Origin: Pollutibacter soli
Lineage (GTDB): Bacteria; Bacteroidota; Bacteroidia; Chitinophagales; Chitinophagaceae
Assembly: GCA_029269725.1 (NCBI GenBank)
Contig: JARJHS010000003.1
Span: 111,010-175,009, forward strand
Reading direction: 5' to 3'
DNA length: 64,000 bases
Shown: positions 55,043-64,000 of the stretch, piece by piece
How positions within the stretch are numbered: the stretch's first letter is position 1
Layout: the number at the start of each line of letters is the position of its first letter
Program-made: the position numbers and the translations under genes
The notes under the pieces: model-generated
Databases searched by the model: none
What the model saw: only the letters and a program-made list of their open reading frames with translations
What the model was told of the DNA's origin: nothing

Positions 55043-55561
55043 TTAAAAAATTAGATCCTGTTCGTTTTGTAACTGAAGACCACGACTAAAAATAACCGCC
55101 ATAAAATAAGCAAACACTCCGAGCACAGCATGCAGTGCCGTTAATATGATCAGTAGTCCAACTTCATATGAAAGTACTATATGTCCTATAAGGAATGGAA
55201 GTGGTACCAGCAGGTTAGTCATGTAAAACCATTTCAGTCTGCGGACTCCTTTTTCGGTAAATAGTTTTTTCTCCCTGAAAATGTTGAACACATTGCTGAG
55301 CAACCATAAAAACACTCCGTAAAGACCGATAAAAGCGATCATTTCAAATACATACCCAAAACTATAATCATCACCTATCAGAAACCGGCTGTTCGTGAAT
55401 GGGTAATTGATAACGAATCGTTTTCCCTCATCAAATGGATGAACCATTGAGTGCCGGAACATGAAACTGATGATACAGTAGAGAGCGGTTGCCAGGTAGG
55501 GTATGGCCAGGATCCTGGACAGATAAAACAGAAAACTTGCCAGCAAACGGACATTTCGCAT
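55043..55561 (-). CDS. DUF2975 membrane protein
   Basis: 172 residues with four membrane segments; FGYVFEMIAFIGLYGVFLWLLSNVFNIFREKKLFTEKGVRRLKWF is the DUF2975 core in pattern. The function is unknown. Paired with the Xre-type regulator directly downstream. Confidence 0.88.
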   Translation of the reverse strand: MRNVRLLASFLFYLSRILAIPYLATALYCIISFMFRHSMVHPFDEGKRFVINYPFTNSRFLIGDDYSFGYVFEMIAFIGLYGVFLWLLSNVFNIFREKKLFTEKGVRRLKWFYMTNLLVPLPFLIGHIVLSYEVGLLIILTALHAVLGVFAYFMAVIFSRGLQLQNEQDLIF

Positions 55562-56064
55562 TGTTCGATTATTTCTGCAAACATATAATTAATTATCGTT
55601 TTACAATAATTAATTTCCTTTTTGTTGTAATTGGTAAAATTTGGGTAGCGACTGGTATACGAGGTTTTTGATGTTGAAAGGGATAACATGCAGGTATTCG
55701 GTTGTTTGAATTTATTGAAACAGCAGCCAGTACAACTCCGTGCCGGGAAATGTTGTATGGAAACTCAGATGAAAATAATTACGACTTGCTGATTAAGTGA
55801 GGGCAGGCGGCGTTTTTCGCCTGCCTGCCCTGCCTACCGGACAGGCAGGCGGCAAGGGCAGGTTTTTCGTTCATCGTTGTTTGTTAAGAGGTGAGAGTGG
55901 TAGAAATGCAGAATAAAAAAATTCGAAGTATAAATCTGATGTGGGGGGCAACCAGTTGCAAAGGGGTTCACACTTTGACTTTTACATCCATGCAGACGCT
56001 GCCATCAAAATTCTTTTGTAATTCAATACACACCTGGATTTGCACAACAAACAGCAGGCCCAGA
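55562..56064. other. 503-bp gap with GC-rich inverted repeat
   Basis: Arms CGCCTGCCTG (55818-55827) and CAGGCAGGCG (55842-55851) enclose CCCTGCCTACCGGA; the flanks repeat GGGCAGGCGG and AAGGGCAGG. Such CCTGCCTG clusters look like a scattered repeat. A short plus-strand frame at 55891-56109 has no family features and is not called. Nothing else is seen. Confidence 0.7.
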
Positions 56065-56454
56065 TTAAATGGCGCCGCCGGGTTTATCATTCGCAATATC
56101 CGGACGTGATCTGATCGGCGTCAATTCAAGAATGCCATAGTGCAACAGACTTTCAATTTCATTGATAATGGTCTTATCCAGTAGGTCAGGAACGGTGCCC
56201 TCATATTTCTCTGCTGCATAATGAATATATTCGGCTACTGTTTTCTGGCCATCTGCAGATAAAAAAATCATTTCAGGCCATGGATCGAGTGTAAGCAGGC
56301 GAGGTTGTTTGGGGTCAATCACAACAACTTCATTGTCAGTGGCAATATCCCATACTGCAATCCTTCTGAAATAAAAATCGCGTGCTGAATATTGCTGAAG
56401 GTATAGAAACGGCGGTATCTTCTTTAACGGACGAAAAAGACTGAATAATTTCAT
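56065..56454 (-). CDS. PqqD-like small protein, uncertain
   Basis: 129 residues, no signal. The middle (PRLLTLDPWPEMIFLSADGQKTVAEYIHYAAEKYEG, then INEIESLLHYGILELTPI in pattern) looks like a winged helix of the PqqD type, which presents peptides to radical SAM enzymes, but no radical SAM gene is near. The frame has codon use like its neighbours. Treat the family call as tentative. Confidence 0.6.
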   Translation of the reverse strand: MKLFSLFRPLKKIPPFLYLQQYSARDFYFRRIAVWDIATDNEVVVIDPKQPRLLTLDPWPEMIFLSADGQKTVAEYIHYAAEKYEGTVPDLLDKTIINEIESLLHYGILELTPIRSRPDIANDKPGGAI

Positions 56455-56514
56455 GACTTAGGGGTCGGGAATCTACAAACCAATCCGGGAACAAAATAGA
56501 AACTAAATTTTAAA

Positions 56515-57087
56515 TTACACAGCTTCTTTCCTGCAATAAGCATCAGAATTTTCGAGGGTATACTTCTTCTCAATGTCGACATCGTTATAGCTCTTCATTC
56601 CACCCCAGGCAAAAATCTTTTCAAAAAAAGGCAGGTACCTGCTGTCTCTGATTTTTCGCAGAAAATAAATCTCATGTTCTTTTTCTTTCATTCCCATTTC
56701 ATATAAAACCTGATCATGATCTTTGATTCCCAGGTCATGGAAATAATGCATCATCCTGAAATATTCGCAGACATTTCCGCTTTCAAGTCGTCCGGCAAAA
56801 TAGAATGGCATAAACCACCCAATGACGTAACAGGAGGCCGAAATGATTTTTCCAATGACATGAAACCTGAACTCATAATACTTTGAAACTGAAACCCCAT
56901 AATGATTCATCAGTTCCAAAACTTCACGTCGGTGATTCCACTCGTCAATTTCAATCTGCCTGATGTTCTTAACTTCTTCGGAATTCTTAAGAGAACCAGC
57001 ATGACCCTGGTATGCAAACGCTGCAGCCTTCTCAGCAGAATAAGCTTTTTGAAGAAGGTCCACCAGTTTTTTATGTTGGAGTATCAT
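56515..57087 (-). CDS. Ferritin-like diiron protein (COQ7-like)
   Basis: 190 residues, four-helix type. Carboxylate/His pairs expected for a diiron site are visible: Glu in YSAEKAAAFAYQGH, the E-x-x-H in EIDEWNHRREVL, and a second E-x-x-H in KEKEHEIYFLRKI. Relatives are annotated as demethoxyubiquinone hydroxylase-like, yet this organism type uses menaquinone, so the substrate is open. One membrane-near hydrophobic segment (SASCYVIGWFMPFYFAG) is present as in COQ7. Confidence 0.75.
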   Translation of the reverse strand: MILQHKKLVDLLQKAYSAEKAAAFAYQGHAGSLKNSEEVKNIRQIEIDEWNHRREVLELMNHYGVSVSKYYEFRFHVIGKIISASCYVIGWFMPFYFAGRLESGNVCEYFRMMHYFHDLGIKDHDQVLYEMGMKEKEHEIYFLRKIRDSRYLPFFEKIFAWGGMKSYNDVDIEKKYTLENSDAYCRKEAV

Positions 57088-57270
57088 GTACGAATTTTAC
57101 TACAAAGCTACTGCAGAGCTGTTGTGATATACATATTACCCGAAAGATGTTGCTTTCGATTTCAGGAAAAAATGTGTCTGTTTTCAAGTAATACTGAATA
57201 TTGAAATGTAAATCAATAATATATCTCCAAACAATGTCACGGTTAAAAAAAGTTATCCGGGAACCAGGAT

Positions 57271-57456
57271 TTACTTGATTTTCTCAAGAGATTTGTGTAC
57301 CATATCACGCAGCTTTCCGAAGTGATCAACCGGTAAATTACAAAAGGCAGTTGCAAGCGCAGACTTTGCAGGATCAAAATAAATATATGGGTATACACCA
57401 CCAGATCCACCAATATAGGTCTGACGATTCTTTCGCAGGAAATAGCTGCTATTCAA
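57271..57456 (-). pseudogene. C-terminal remnant of a serine hydrolase, tentative
   Basis: About 62 codons without a normal start. IGGSGGVYPYIYFDPAKSALATAFCNLP followed by a final helix resembles the end of class C beta-lactamase-type serine hydrolases (H-S-G-G then ..YFDP..). The frame is closed by TAG just upstream, where map ends, so only the tail remains. Confidence 0.4.
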
Positions 57457-57471
57457 AAAGCGATAGAATCG

Positions 57472-58230
57472 CTAGATTCCGTTCGCAGCAGTTAATATCA
57501 GTGCTTCCTGTTCTGTGACCAGGATCGTGTGCTCATGTTGAGCGACGTAACTGCTATCACCGGTGATAAAGGTCCAGCCATCACCTGCATCTTTCGCGTA
57601 ACCGGCACCGGTAGAAATAAAAGTTTCGATGGCGACGGTAGTATTTTTCCGGAAACGTGTTTTCAATGTACGATCGTAGTAGTTTGGAATTTCTGTCGGT
57701 TCTTCATGCAGGCTGCGACCAACACCATGTCCAACAAGATTTCTGATCACACGATACCCTTTTTTAGCGGCTTCTTTTTCAATCAGCTTTCCGATTTCTG
57801 CAATCTTCACTCCGCCTTTGATCTGACTGATTGCAAGGTTGAGGATTTTTTTTGACGCCTCCACGAGCGCCAGGTGGCCTTTCACATCTTTGCCCAATAC
57901 AAATGAACCTCCATTGTCTGACCAGAAACCATTTAACTCAGCAGATACATCGATATTAACCAGGTCGCCTTCCTGCATAATTTTATTGGAAGAAGGGATG
58001 CCATGGGCAATTTCATGGTTAAGGCTGATGCAAGTCCAGCCAGGGAAACCGTAGGTTTCTCTTGGAGCTGATTTCGCACCGAATGCAGTTAACAGTTTCC
58101 CGCCAAATGCATCCAGTTCCGCGGTGTTCATTCCAGGCTGCGCATACTCGCGCATTTGTCGCAACGTTTCTGCAACAGCATCGCTGACCTTCTGCATACC
58201 TGTCAATTCCAAATCTGACGTAATCGACAT
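57472..58230 (-). CDS. map: Methionine aminopeptidase type I
   Basis: 252 residues from ATG 58230 (MSITSDLELTGMQKV; the frame to 58341 is not family-like). All five metal ligands and the active His are in place by motif: LNHEIAHGIP, VNIDVSAELNGFWSDNGGSF (two Asp), GHGVGRSLHEEPTEIPN, TVAIETFIS and QHEHTILVTEQ. It removes the initiator Met from new proteins. Located apart from the ribosomal-protein operon where Bacteroidota also keep a copy, so it may be a second one. Confidence 0.94.
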   Translation of the reverse strand: MSITSDLELTGMQKVSDAVAETLRQMREYAQPGMNTAELDAFGGKLLTAFGAKSAPRETYGFPGWTCISLNHEIAHGIPSSNKIMQEGDLVNIDVSAELNGFWSDNGGSFVLGKDVKGHLALVEASKKILNLAISQIKGGVKIAEIGKLIEKEAAKKGYRVIRNLVGHGVGRSLHEEPTEIPNYYDRTLKTRFRKNTTVAIETFISTGAGYAKDAGDGWTFITGDSSYVAQHEHTILVTEQEALILTAANGI

Positions 58231-58440
58231 GTTCCTGATTTGTTTCAAATTTAAACAATAGTGATGATTAGAGGCGTTGGATTTTAAAAACAGGTGGACC
58301 AGGCATGCCTTTTCACGTCTCAGTTCATACCCTACCTCCAAAGCAACGATTCATCACCTCCGATTGTCATTCCGTACATTATTACCTGTTCCTGTACGCC
58401 TGTGAACTTTATTTTTATTTTTCAAAAAATGAAAGGATAG

Positions 58441-59274
58441 ATGAAAAACACGTTGACTTTGAGCCTGGCTCCGGCTGTACTGATAGGCTTTATTCTGATG
58501 ACGGGCTCCTGCCGCAAAGACGATGATCAGGGCCAGGCTCCGCCGCCACCAAAGGTTGGTCAACCTTTACTCAAAGAAATTATCATCCAGAATTTACCAT
58601 CACCCTATTTCAGGTTTGATTACAACAGCGACAGTTCAGCAAAAGAAATATCTTTTGCATCCGGCCTTTCAACATGGTCAGTTGAATATGATAACAAGAA
58701 AATAAAATCGTTGACGAATCTAAAACAGCCTTCAAAATTGTTTTACTTCTACTCAGGATCTAATGTAACCCGCATCAGAACAGACAACGTACTGAGCGGA
58801 AAAACCGAATGGGCAAATCATTTCCAGTACGACAATTTCAACAGGCTGATAAAAATCACCTGGTATCAATATGCTTCAAACGGAACCGACAGCGTTAAAT
58901 TCCGTGAAACGAAATTTAATTATACTAAAGACTTTAATCTTTCCGGTTATGAACAGTTCGGCAGACAGGATAACGGAAGCTTTGTATTAGTGGCTACAGC
59001 ATCGTACACCAACTACGACGCCGGAAACAATGTTGATGGATTTGTGATCTACAAACAATTTTTCGAAGATTTTCTTTATCTGCCGAATGTGCGACTACAA
59101 TTGAATAATCCCCGAAAACAGTTTTTAAAAACGGGGGTGAATGAATACCAGGTAGAGTACACCTATCAATACAACAATGATAACCCCCGTACGAAGAGAA
59201 CAAAGATCACACAGACAAAGGGAAGCCAGGCGGGAACGACGACAGAGAGTCTGACGCAATATTCTTATTATTGA
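58441..59274 (+). CDS. Hypothetical lipoprotein
   Basis: 277 residues with a lipoprotein signal ending TGSCRKDDD. The body has repeated patterns of the type YDN.....L.....Y (for instance FQYDNFNRLIKITWYQY and YTYQYNNDNPRTKRTKI), reminiscent of the DUF4595/YD-repeat-like proteins of Bacteroidota surfaces. No catalytic motif. Function unknown. Confidence 0.72.
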   Translation: MKNTLTLSLAPAVLIGFILMTGSCRKDDDQGQAPPPPKVGQPLLKEIIIQNLPSPYFRFDYNSDSSAKEISFASGLSTWSVEYDNKKIKSLTNLKQPSKLFYFYSGSNVTRIRTDNVLSGKTEWANHFQYDNFNRLIKITWYQYASNGTDSVKFRETKFNYTKDFNLSGYEQFGRQDNGSFVLVATASYTNYDAGNNVDGFVIYKQFFEDFLYLPNVRLQLNNPRKQFLKTGVNEYQVEYTYQYNNDNPRTKRTKITQTKGSQAGTTTESLTQYSYY

Positions 59275-59682
59275 ATACAGTTCATAGTTCATGTAAGGAG
59301 AAAGAAACTTCGCGGTGTGGATGTTTTTCATTATCGGACCTACTCCGCTCGAACTAATGCGGCTTTCCGAAACTCACTAACACCTCATAGGCTGGCTGTC
59401 TCCTAATCCCTATTGCATCCTTTCTATTGCCTTTTTTGTTTTCGGTCTATTTTTCCAGCTGATCAGCGTTTAATTACTAGACGCGGATGATCGGAGATAT
59501 TCTTCCGCGGAACAGCGTGTATCTGATCTGCGAACATCTTCGGGAGACAGGTTGATGTCATCATTCGAAGTTTGACCTACTGGCTACTTATTTCGTCGTT
59601 CTTCATTGAATTACACGTTAGCAGTTTTCCGTTTTCAGTTCCGTTTTTCTTCTGCCCACTGCCTTCTGCCCACTGCCCATAA
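59275..59682. other. 408-bp gap with heptamer tracts, no gene
   Basis: 59278-59291 has CAGTTCA, TAGTTCA; 59651-59678 has TCTGCCC, ACTGCCT, TCTGCCC, ACTGCCC in register, ending 4 bp from the SulP stop codon. No ORF, RNA gene or strong terminator was recognised in between. Confidence 0.7.
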
Positions 59683-61890
59683 CTAACTGAAGTGATCCGC
59701 TTTTATTGACTTCGCTTTTTTGAGCTCACCGAAGCTCACTTTCCCCGAAGCAGTATCATAAAAAGCAGCAACAACTCCAATATCGCCACTTCCGACCATT
59801 TCATTCAGGTAACTGCTTTCGGACAAAATTTCACTGATAGAACTTTCTGCATTCATCCAGGTGATCTTATTCATCTGTGAAACATCTTTCAGATCCACTT
59901 TTTCCGGATCGATATTATGCAAACTGATGCCCGATTGAATTTTTTCTGTAACCAGATAGATGTGATCGTCAGTCGTATTCTGCAATGCTGCATTGATAGC
60001 ACCACAGTTCGAATGTCCCATTACAACCACCAGCTTTGCGCCAATCTTTTTTACTGACAGTTCAATACTTCCAATGATTGCAGGGCTTGCAATATTACCG
60101 GCGATACGCACGATCAGCAAATCACCGATACCGGAATCAAAAACGATCTCCGGAGATGTTCCTGAATCTATACAACAAACAATTACAGCCATCGGATGCT
60201 GTACATCAGCAGTTGCGGAGACCTGCGATTGAAAATATTTGTCCGTGGATTCTCCCTTGAGAAATCGTTCGTTGCCGGCCTTGAGCAACTTCATGATCGC
60301 GTCAGGAGTGAGTTTCTGTTGTGTTTTTCTGTCGAGTACATTCAGAAATTGCAGGTTGTCCTGGATTTCATATTTCTCACGAATACCGATCACATTCAAC
60401 TGTATGTTTTTCTCGGGTGCCACAGTGGATTTGAAATCTTCCAGCACTTCCAGTACATCTTCATCAATAAAACCCGAACGGCTTCCGTCAATTATCACTT
60501 TCGATTTTTCTGGTATATTCCAGAGTGTCTCTTTTATTGAAGCTTTATTCAGAAATGAAACTTCATCAGACAATTCCAGTTTGACCACTTCACCAATCGC
60601 AAGTTTTTCTTTCCCGATTTTAAATGGATTTCTGAAATTACTCCTCAGCAAATAAAACACAGATATTGCAAGACCGATCAATACCCCAATCAGCAAATCA
60701 GTAAATACAATGGCAAGGATGGTTGCAACAAAAGGAATGAACTGGTGCCATCCTTTTCTGTACATCTTTTTGAAAAGCTCCACCTTGGCGAGTTTATACC
60801 CGGTAATCAAAAGGATCGCTGCGAGTGAAGCAAGAGGTATTAAATTCAAAAGGCTTCCCAGTGCCAGAACACTGATCAGCATAAATACTCCGTGAAGTAT
60901 TGCTGATAATTTTGTTGAATTACCTGAGTTGATGTTCACTGAGCTTCGAACGATGACGCTTGTAACGGGAATGCCGCCAAACAATCCGGCAGTAATATTT
61001 CCCACACCCTGCGCAATCAGTTCACGATTGGGTGGTGATTCTCTTTTATGTGGATCAAGCTTATCGACCGCCTCAATATTCAGCAATGTTTCCAGTGATG
61101 CAACAATAGCAATAGTAAACGCAACAGTGTACACTTTAACATTGGAAAAAGATTCAAGCGTCGGCAAATGCAGATATCCTGAAAGATTATTGGTATCAAT
61201 CACGGGAATGTTCACCAGGTGGGAAGATTCCAGCGCTATGCCAGGAAAATATTTTTTAAAGATGATGTTCAGTACAACACCAAGAATCACCACAAACAGT
61301 GATGCGGGAAAAAATCTGAACTTTTTCATAGGGCTTTTATCCCAGAAGATCATCACCAGAATGGAGATCATCGAAATAATAAATGCGCCAGGAAGAATAA
61401 AATTCAGCATGTGGTACAAAGCTGAAAATGTATTTTCTCCATCGCGTTGAAAAAAAGACAGGTCATCAAATGCATCGGGGTCATATCCCAGGGCGTGAGG
61501 GATTTGTTTCAGAATGAGCAATATGCCGATCGCTGCAAGGAGACCTTTAATCACGTTAGAAGGAACATAATTAGCGATGATGCCGGCTTTAAGAAAGCCC
61601 ATCAGCAACTGTATACATCCAGCAATGAATACAGCTGTAAGAAAGATTTCAAAATCACCAAGACTTGTGATAGCGGCAAACACGACTGCTGCCAGACCTG
61701 CAGCGGGCCCGCTCACACTCGTGTTGGATCGGCTGAGTATACCAACAATAATTCCACCGATGATTCCGGAAATAATTCCTGATAAAAGCGGAGCCCCCGA
61801 CGCAAGAGCAACTCCTAAACAAAGTGGCAGGGCTACTAAAAAAACTACAATACTCGCAGGGACATCATTCTTCAATTCAGAGGCCTTCAT
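59683..61890 (-). CDS. SulP anion transporter fused to beta carbonic anhydrase
   Basis: 735 residues. Membrane part (1-410): DVPASIVVFLVALPLCLGVALASGAPLLSG, SVSGPAAGLAAVV and VASLETLLNIEAVDKLDPHKRESPPNRELIAQG-type marks of SulP. A STAS-like part follows (about 430-515, VIIDGSRSGFIDEDVLEVLEDF). The C-terminal beta carbonic anhydrase has zinc ligands Cys573, Asp575, His626 and Cys629 (CCIDSG, GHSNCGA), but Gly577 stands where the Asp-Arg dyad needs Arg. It probably moves bicarbonate; the hydratase activity is in doubt. Confidence 0.92.
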   Translation of the reverse strand: MKASELKNDVPASIVVFLVALPLCLGVALASGAPLLSGIISGIIGGIIVGILSRSNTSVSGPAAGLAAVVFAAITSLGDFEIFLTAVFIAGCIQLLMGFLKAGIIANYVPSNVIKGLLAAIGILLILKQIPHALGYDPDAFDDLSFFQRDGENTFSALYHMLNFILPGAFIISMISILVMIFWDKSPMKKFRFFPASLFVVILGVVLNIIFKKYFPGIALESSHLVNIPVIDTNNLSGYLHLPTLESFSNVKVYTVAFTIAIVASLETLLNIEAVDKLDPHKRESPPNRELIAQGVGNITAGLFGGIPVTSVIVRSSVNINSGNSTKLSAILHGVFMLISVLALGSLLNLIPLASLAAILLITGYKLAKVELFKKMYRKGWHQFIPFVATILAIVFTDLLIGVLIGLAISVFYLLRSNFRNPFKIGKEKLAIGEVVKLELSDEVSFLNKASIKETLWNIPEKSKVIIDGSRSGFIDEDVLEVLEDFKSTVAPEKNIQLNVIGIREKYEIQDNLQFLNVLDRKTQQKLTPDAIMKLLKAGNERFLKGESTDKYFQSQVSATADVQHPMAVIVCCIDSGTSPEIVFDSGIGDLLIVRIAGNIASPAIIGSIELSVKKIGAKLVVVMGHSNCGAINAALQNTTDDHIYLVTEKIQSGISLHNIDPEKVDLKDVSQMNKITWMNAESSISEILSESSYLNEMVGSGDIGVVAAFYDTASGKVSFGELKKAKSIKADHFS

Positions 61891-61951
61891 ATAAAGATTC
61901 GTTTTTATGGTCCGGATCAGCCGGAGCGGGAAAATAACGAATCTGCGACAC

Positions 61952-63496
61952 TCAATTTCCTCCTAACCATTGCCTTCGAAGCAAACGCTGTGATGCTGAA
62001 GCATTTGGATCTGAACTGATTTTGCCATCCGGCCCTAATTTTAATCCTGTTTTAATAAGATTTTCATAAAGCGGGGGTTGAAAACCCCCTTCGATATACT
62101 TCATTATAAATTCTCTAATCTCCGGATGACCACTAACAGCAACAATTTTATCAAACAATTCATCGTCTTTGAAAGGCTTATTCACGCCATATTCTTTCAG
62201 CAAAAGAGCTATCAGTTCCTGCACACCGAGTTTTCCTCCTGATAATTCCCTTAACCGGATATCAAGGCAAAGCGACACCAATGCGCCGCGCAAATACACG
62301 TTCATATACTGATCCTGGCGCTGCACCGCCAGTTTACTCAAACTTGTGAGCGAAAGAGTCGAGTCAAACTCTTTCATACCGGCAATTTTTCCTTCAATGG
62401 TTTTATAAAATTCCTCATAGCTGATCGCTCCGCCTTTTACGGGAATGTGCATGGTAAAATATTCCGTCATTCCTTCGTATAACCACAAATGCCTGGACAT
62501 GGCTGGTCCGCTGAAATTGTAATTTTCTATTTCTTCTGAATGCAATGCGAGTGGTAGAATGGTATGCAGAAATTCATGACTGGCGATACCATATACCGAT
62601 CTGCTGATTTCTTCCTCGTTCATCATCATATGCAGCAGGATAACTGTCGAAGCAGAATGTTCGAGGCCTTCACCAAAAGTGGGACGCGGCTGACTTGCCG
62701 CAAAATGGTAGAGCAGGAAATTATAAGTTGTCACAGGCAATTTTCCTCCCAGATACTGTTTCTGCAGTTTCAACAAAGGCGCTACTTTTTCTGCTATTGA
62801 TCCAGCCACTTTTTTTCCGGAAGTGGAATAAACGGCAACGGTTACGCGAACATCATCAAGTTGTATAACGCTGGTATCCGGATCTGCAAATAGTATCGGG
62901 TTGTCAACCAGCTTTGCATATGATGATGCGGAATAACTGCTGATGCTGTCGTTAGTATTTGTATTTGTGAGGCTTGTAGATGCAGAAAGATGCGCAGGTT
63001 TTTTGAATGTTATTTCGTATGGACGTTTTTCATAACCCGGTATAAATCCAAACACCGAATTATTATTAATTACGAAAACTGTATCAGCAGTGAAGATACT
63101 CCTTGCGGATTTATACATTCTTCCTGAGTAGGAAGCCAGATCATCGAAATCATCATTCACAAAATATTCAACGCGAACCAGTTTCTTTGCATCTGGAATA
63201 TGCCAGGAATTGGTATCCTTTCTAGGCAGCAAGCGCCTTTTATTTTTTGAGTAAATTCCCCAAACACTGTCTACGTTCATTCCAAAATTCAACTCGCCAT
63301 AAATACCAGGTACCATTTTCGGGAAATGGAATTCTGTCTTTGATGTATTCAGTTTTGGCACCTCCATTGTCACAAACAAACGATCGCGTTCGGTTTTTCG
63401 CAGATCGGTTTGAGCGTGAAAACCTACGGAAGTTTGCGCAGGAAGTACATAAACCGAAAAGAGAATGAGAAACAGTGAAAGCGTAATTTTTTGCAT
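61952..63496 (-). CDS. M61-family peptidase
   Basis: 514 residues with a signal peptide (LILFSVYVLPAQ). N-terminal beta domain, then the catalytic part with zinc motif His307-Glu308-F-L-His311 in IASHEFLHTILPLALHS and the third ligand Glu341 in LWLYEGMTEYF. This is the glycyl aminopeptidase-like M61 family; the usual C-terminal PDZ domain is absent or very diverged. A periplasmic peptidase. It begins 12 bp after the upstream membrane-protein gene. Confidence 0.88.
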   Translation of the reverse strand: MQKITLSLFLILFSVYVLPAQTSVGFHAQTDLRKTERDRLFVTMEVPKLNTSKTEFHFPKMVPGIYGELNFGMNVDSVWGIYSKNKRRLLPRKDTNSWHIPDAKKLVRVEYFVNDDFDDLASYSGRMYKSARSIFTADTVFVINNNSVFGFIPGYEKRPYEITFKKPAHLSASTSLTNTNTNDSISSYSASSYAKLVDNPILFADPDTSVIQLDDVRVTVAVYSTSGKKVAGSIAEKVAPLLKLQKQYLGGKLPVTTYNFLLYHFAASQPRPTFGEGLEHSASTVILLHMMMNEEEISRSVYGIASHEFLHTILPLALHSEEIENYNFSGPAMSRHLWLYEGMTEYFTMHIPVKGGAISYEEFYKTIEGKIAGMKEFDSTLSLTSLSKLAVQRQDQYMNVYLRGALVSLCLDIRLRELSGGKLGVQELIALLLKEYGVNKPFKDDELFDKIVAVSGHPEIREFIMKYIEGGFQPPLYENLIKTGLKLGPDGKISSDPNASASQRLLRRQWLGGN

Positions 63497-63508
63497 TACG
63501 CAAGATAA

Positions 63509-63985
63509 TCAAACTGCGACTCTTCTGCTTCCCAGCATTTTGCGGGTGATTAACGCAACAGGAATACCCACGCAAGCGATAATAACGATTATGCCAAGCC
63601 ATTGCGCCTGGAAATTAAATTTAAAATCTTTTGCAAATGCAATCGGGATAACAATGGCGTTCATTACCAACCAAACCAGTATTCCATAAACGATGCCAGC
63701 CAGCAAGGGTTGAGTATGAGCAATTTTCAGCCGAGGGTATAACAGTACAAAAATGATTGTAAATATAAAAGCGATAGCAAAATGGAGCAACAATCCAAGT
63801 GCTGCAGTTGCGAAGCCATTCCCAAAGGCTGTCTTTCCGATCAAACCACTGGCGATGTATTGCAGAAGTTTCGTTACTGTTGTTTGCCCTTTGAATACGA
63901 CGTTGATTAAAATGGCTGCAATAATATCCAGGACGCCGGCGACAAGCCCTGCGCGCAGAACGGTGCGTGAGATGATTGAGTTCAT
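63509..63985 (-). CDS. Four-helix membrane protein
   Basis: 158 residues, four hydrophobic segments. VLRAGLVAGVLDIIAAILINVVFKG and LQYIASGLIGKTAFGNGFATAALGLLLHFAIA in pattern, a form seen in many Bacteroidota and Proteobacteria proteins of unknown role (YagU/DUF1440-like). The 12-bp gap to the M61 peptidase gene suggests a shared transcript. Confidence 0.75.
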   Translation of the reverse strand: MNSIISRTVLRAGLVAGVLDIIAAILINVVFKGQTTVTKLLQYIASGLIGKTAFGNGFATAALGLLLHFAIAFIFTIIFVLLYPRLKIAHTQPLLAGIVYGILVWLVMNAIVIPIAFAKDFKFNFQAQWLGIIVIIACVGIPVALITRKMLGSRRVAV

Positions 63986-64000
63986 GATGACAAGGTATGT

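Noticed and set aside
55891..56109. 72-residue plus-strand frame
   Set aside because: No start context or family feature, and its end is antisense to the PqqD-like gene.

Overview
The window looks like a chromosomal segment of a Bacteroidota bacterium, probably of the Chitinophagaceae type. The evidence is the moderate GC content, many lipoproteins with a Cys directly after a hydrophobic signal, Bacteroidota-typical families (DUF4251, PepSY-like, LytTR two-component pairs, DUF2975/Xre pair, TonB C-terminal proteins, SUMF1-type lipoproteins, PQQ/sorbosone dehydrogenases), lack of clear Shine-Dalgarno sequences, and one promoter of the Bacteroidota TTTG / TAnnTTTG form. I see no rRNA, tRNA, CRISPR array, prophage or intact insertion sequence. 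It is mostly ordinary core and accessory metabolism; I found no large undescribed multi-gene defence-type system.

Layout. 1-6.1 kb: YdcF-like protein (cut by the window edge), ApbE flavin transferase, DUF1003 protein, PfkB phosphofructokinase, LysE exporter, periplasmic rhodanese, MFS transporter. 6.2-12.7 kb: large lipoprotein with beta-propeller, HEAT repeats and cytochrome c, FAD oxidoreductase, ribokinase. 12.9-16.4 kb: ABC ATPase, permease, LytS-type kinase and LytTR regulator in one operon. 16.6-24 kb: OmpA-like lipoprotein, an orphan TPP riboswitch with terminator, 2Fe-2S flavin reductase, PepSY protein, KdsB, a metal-type membrane protein preceded by a decayed methyltransferase, SRPBCC membrane protein, aldo/keto reductase. 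24.3-42.7 kb: SUMF1 lipoprotein, UbiD decarboxylase, glycoside-hydrolase-like protein, DUF1624 protein, flavin reductase, sorbosone dehydrogenase, PAS kinase, kelch-like lipoprotein, diheme cytochrome c, amidohydrolase, esterase, Tag glycosylase, SRPBCC and TonB-like proteins.

42.7-46.1 kb is an NAD salvage locus on the minus strand: NrtR-type Nudix regulator, PRPP synthetase, HAD phosphatase-like protein and nicotinamide phosphoribosyltransferase (NadV). Two matching 21-bp inverted repeats flank and overlap a good promoter in front of the PRPP synthetase gene, which fits NrtR control of PRPP plus nicotinamide to NMN synthesis. The nadV frame has a TAA stop at codon 18, inside the conserved N-terminal motif.

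46.2-64 kb: DUF2339 membrane protein, DinB protein, methyltransferase, an ABC permease fused to an M1 aminopeptidase with its ATPase, Xre/DUF2975 pair, a diiron-like protein, methionine aminopeptidase, a SulP transporter fused to a beta carbonic anhydrase that has lost its dyad arginine, an M61 peptidase and a four-helix membrane protein.

Non-coding structure is rich. Three copies of a perfect 36-bp palindrome lie far apart; a dozen loci carry short degenerate repeats with a 7-nt period, often starting at a stop codon; a 145-bp tandem repeat lies after tag; and two 60-bp hairpin elements lie before the FAD oxidoreductase.
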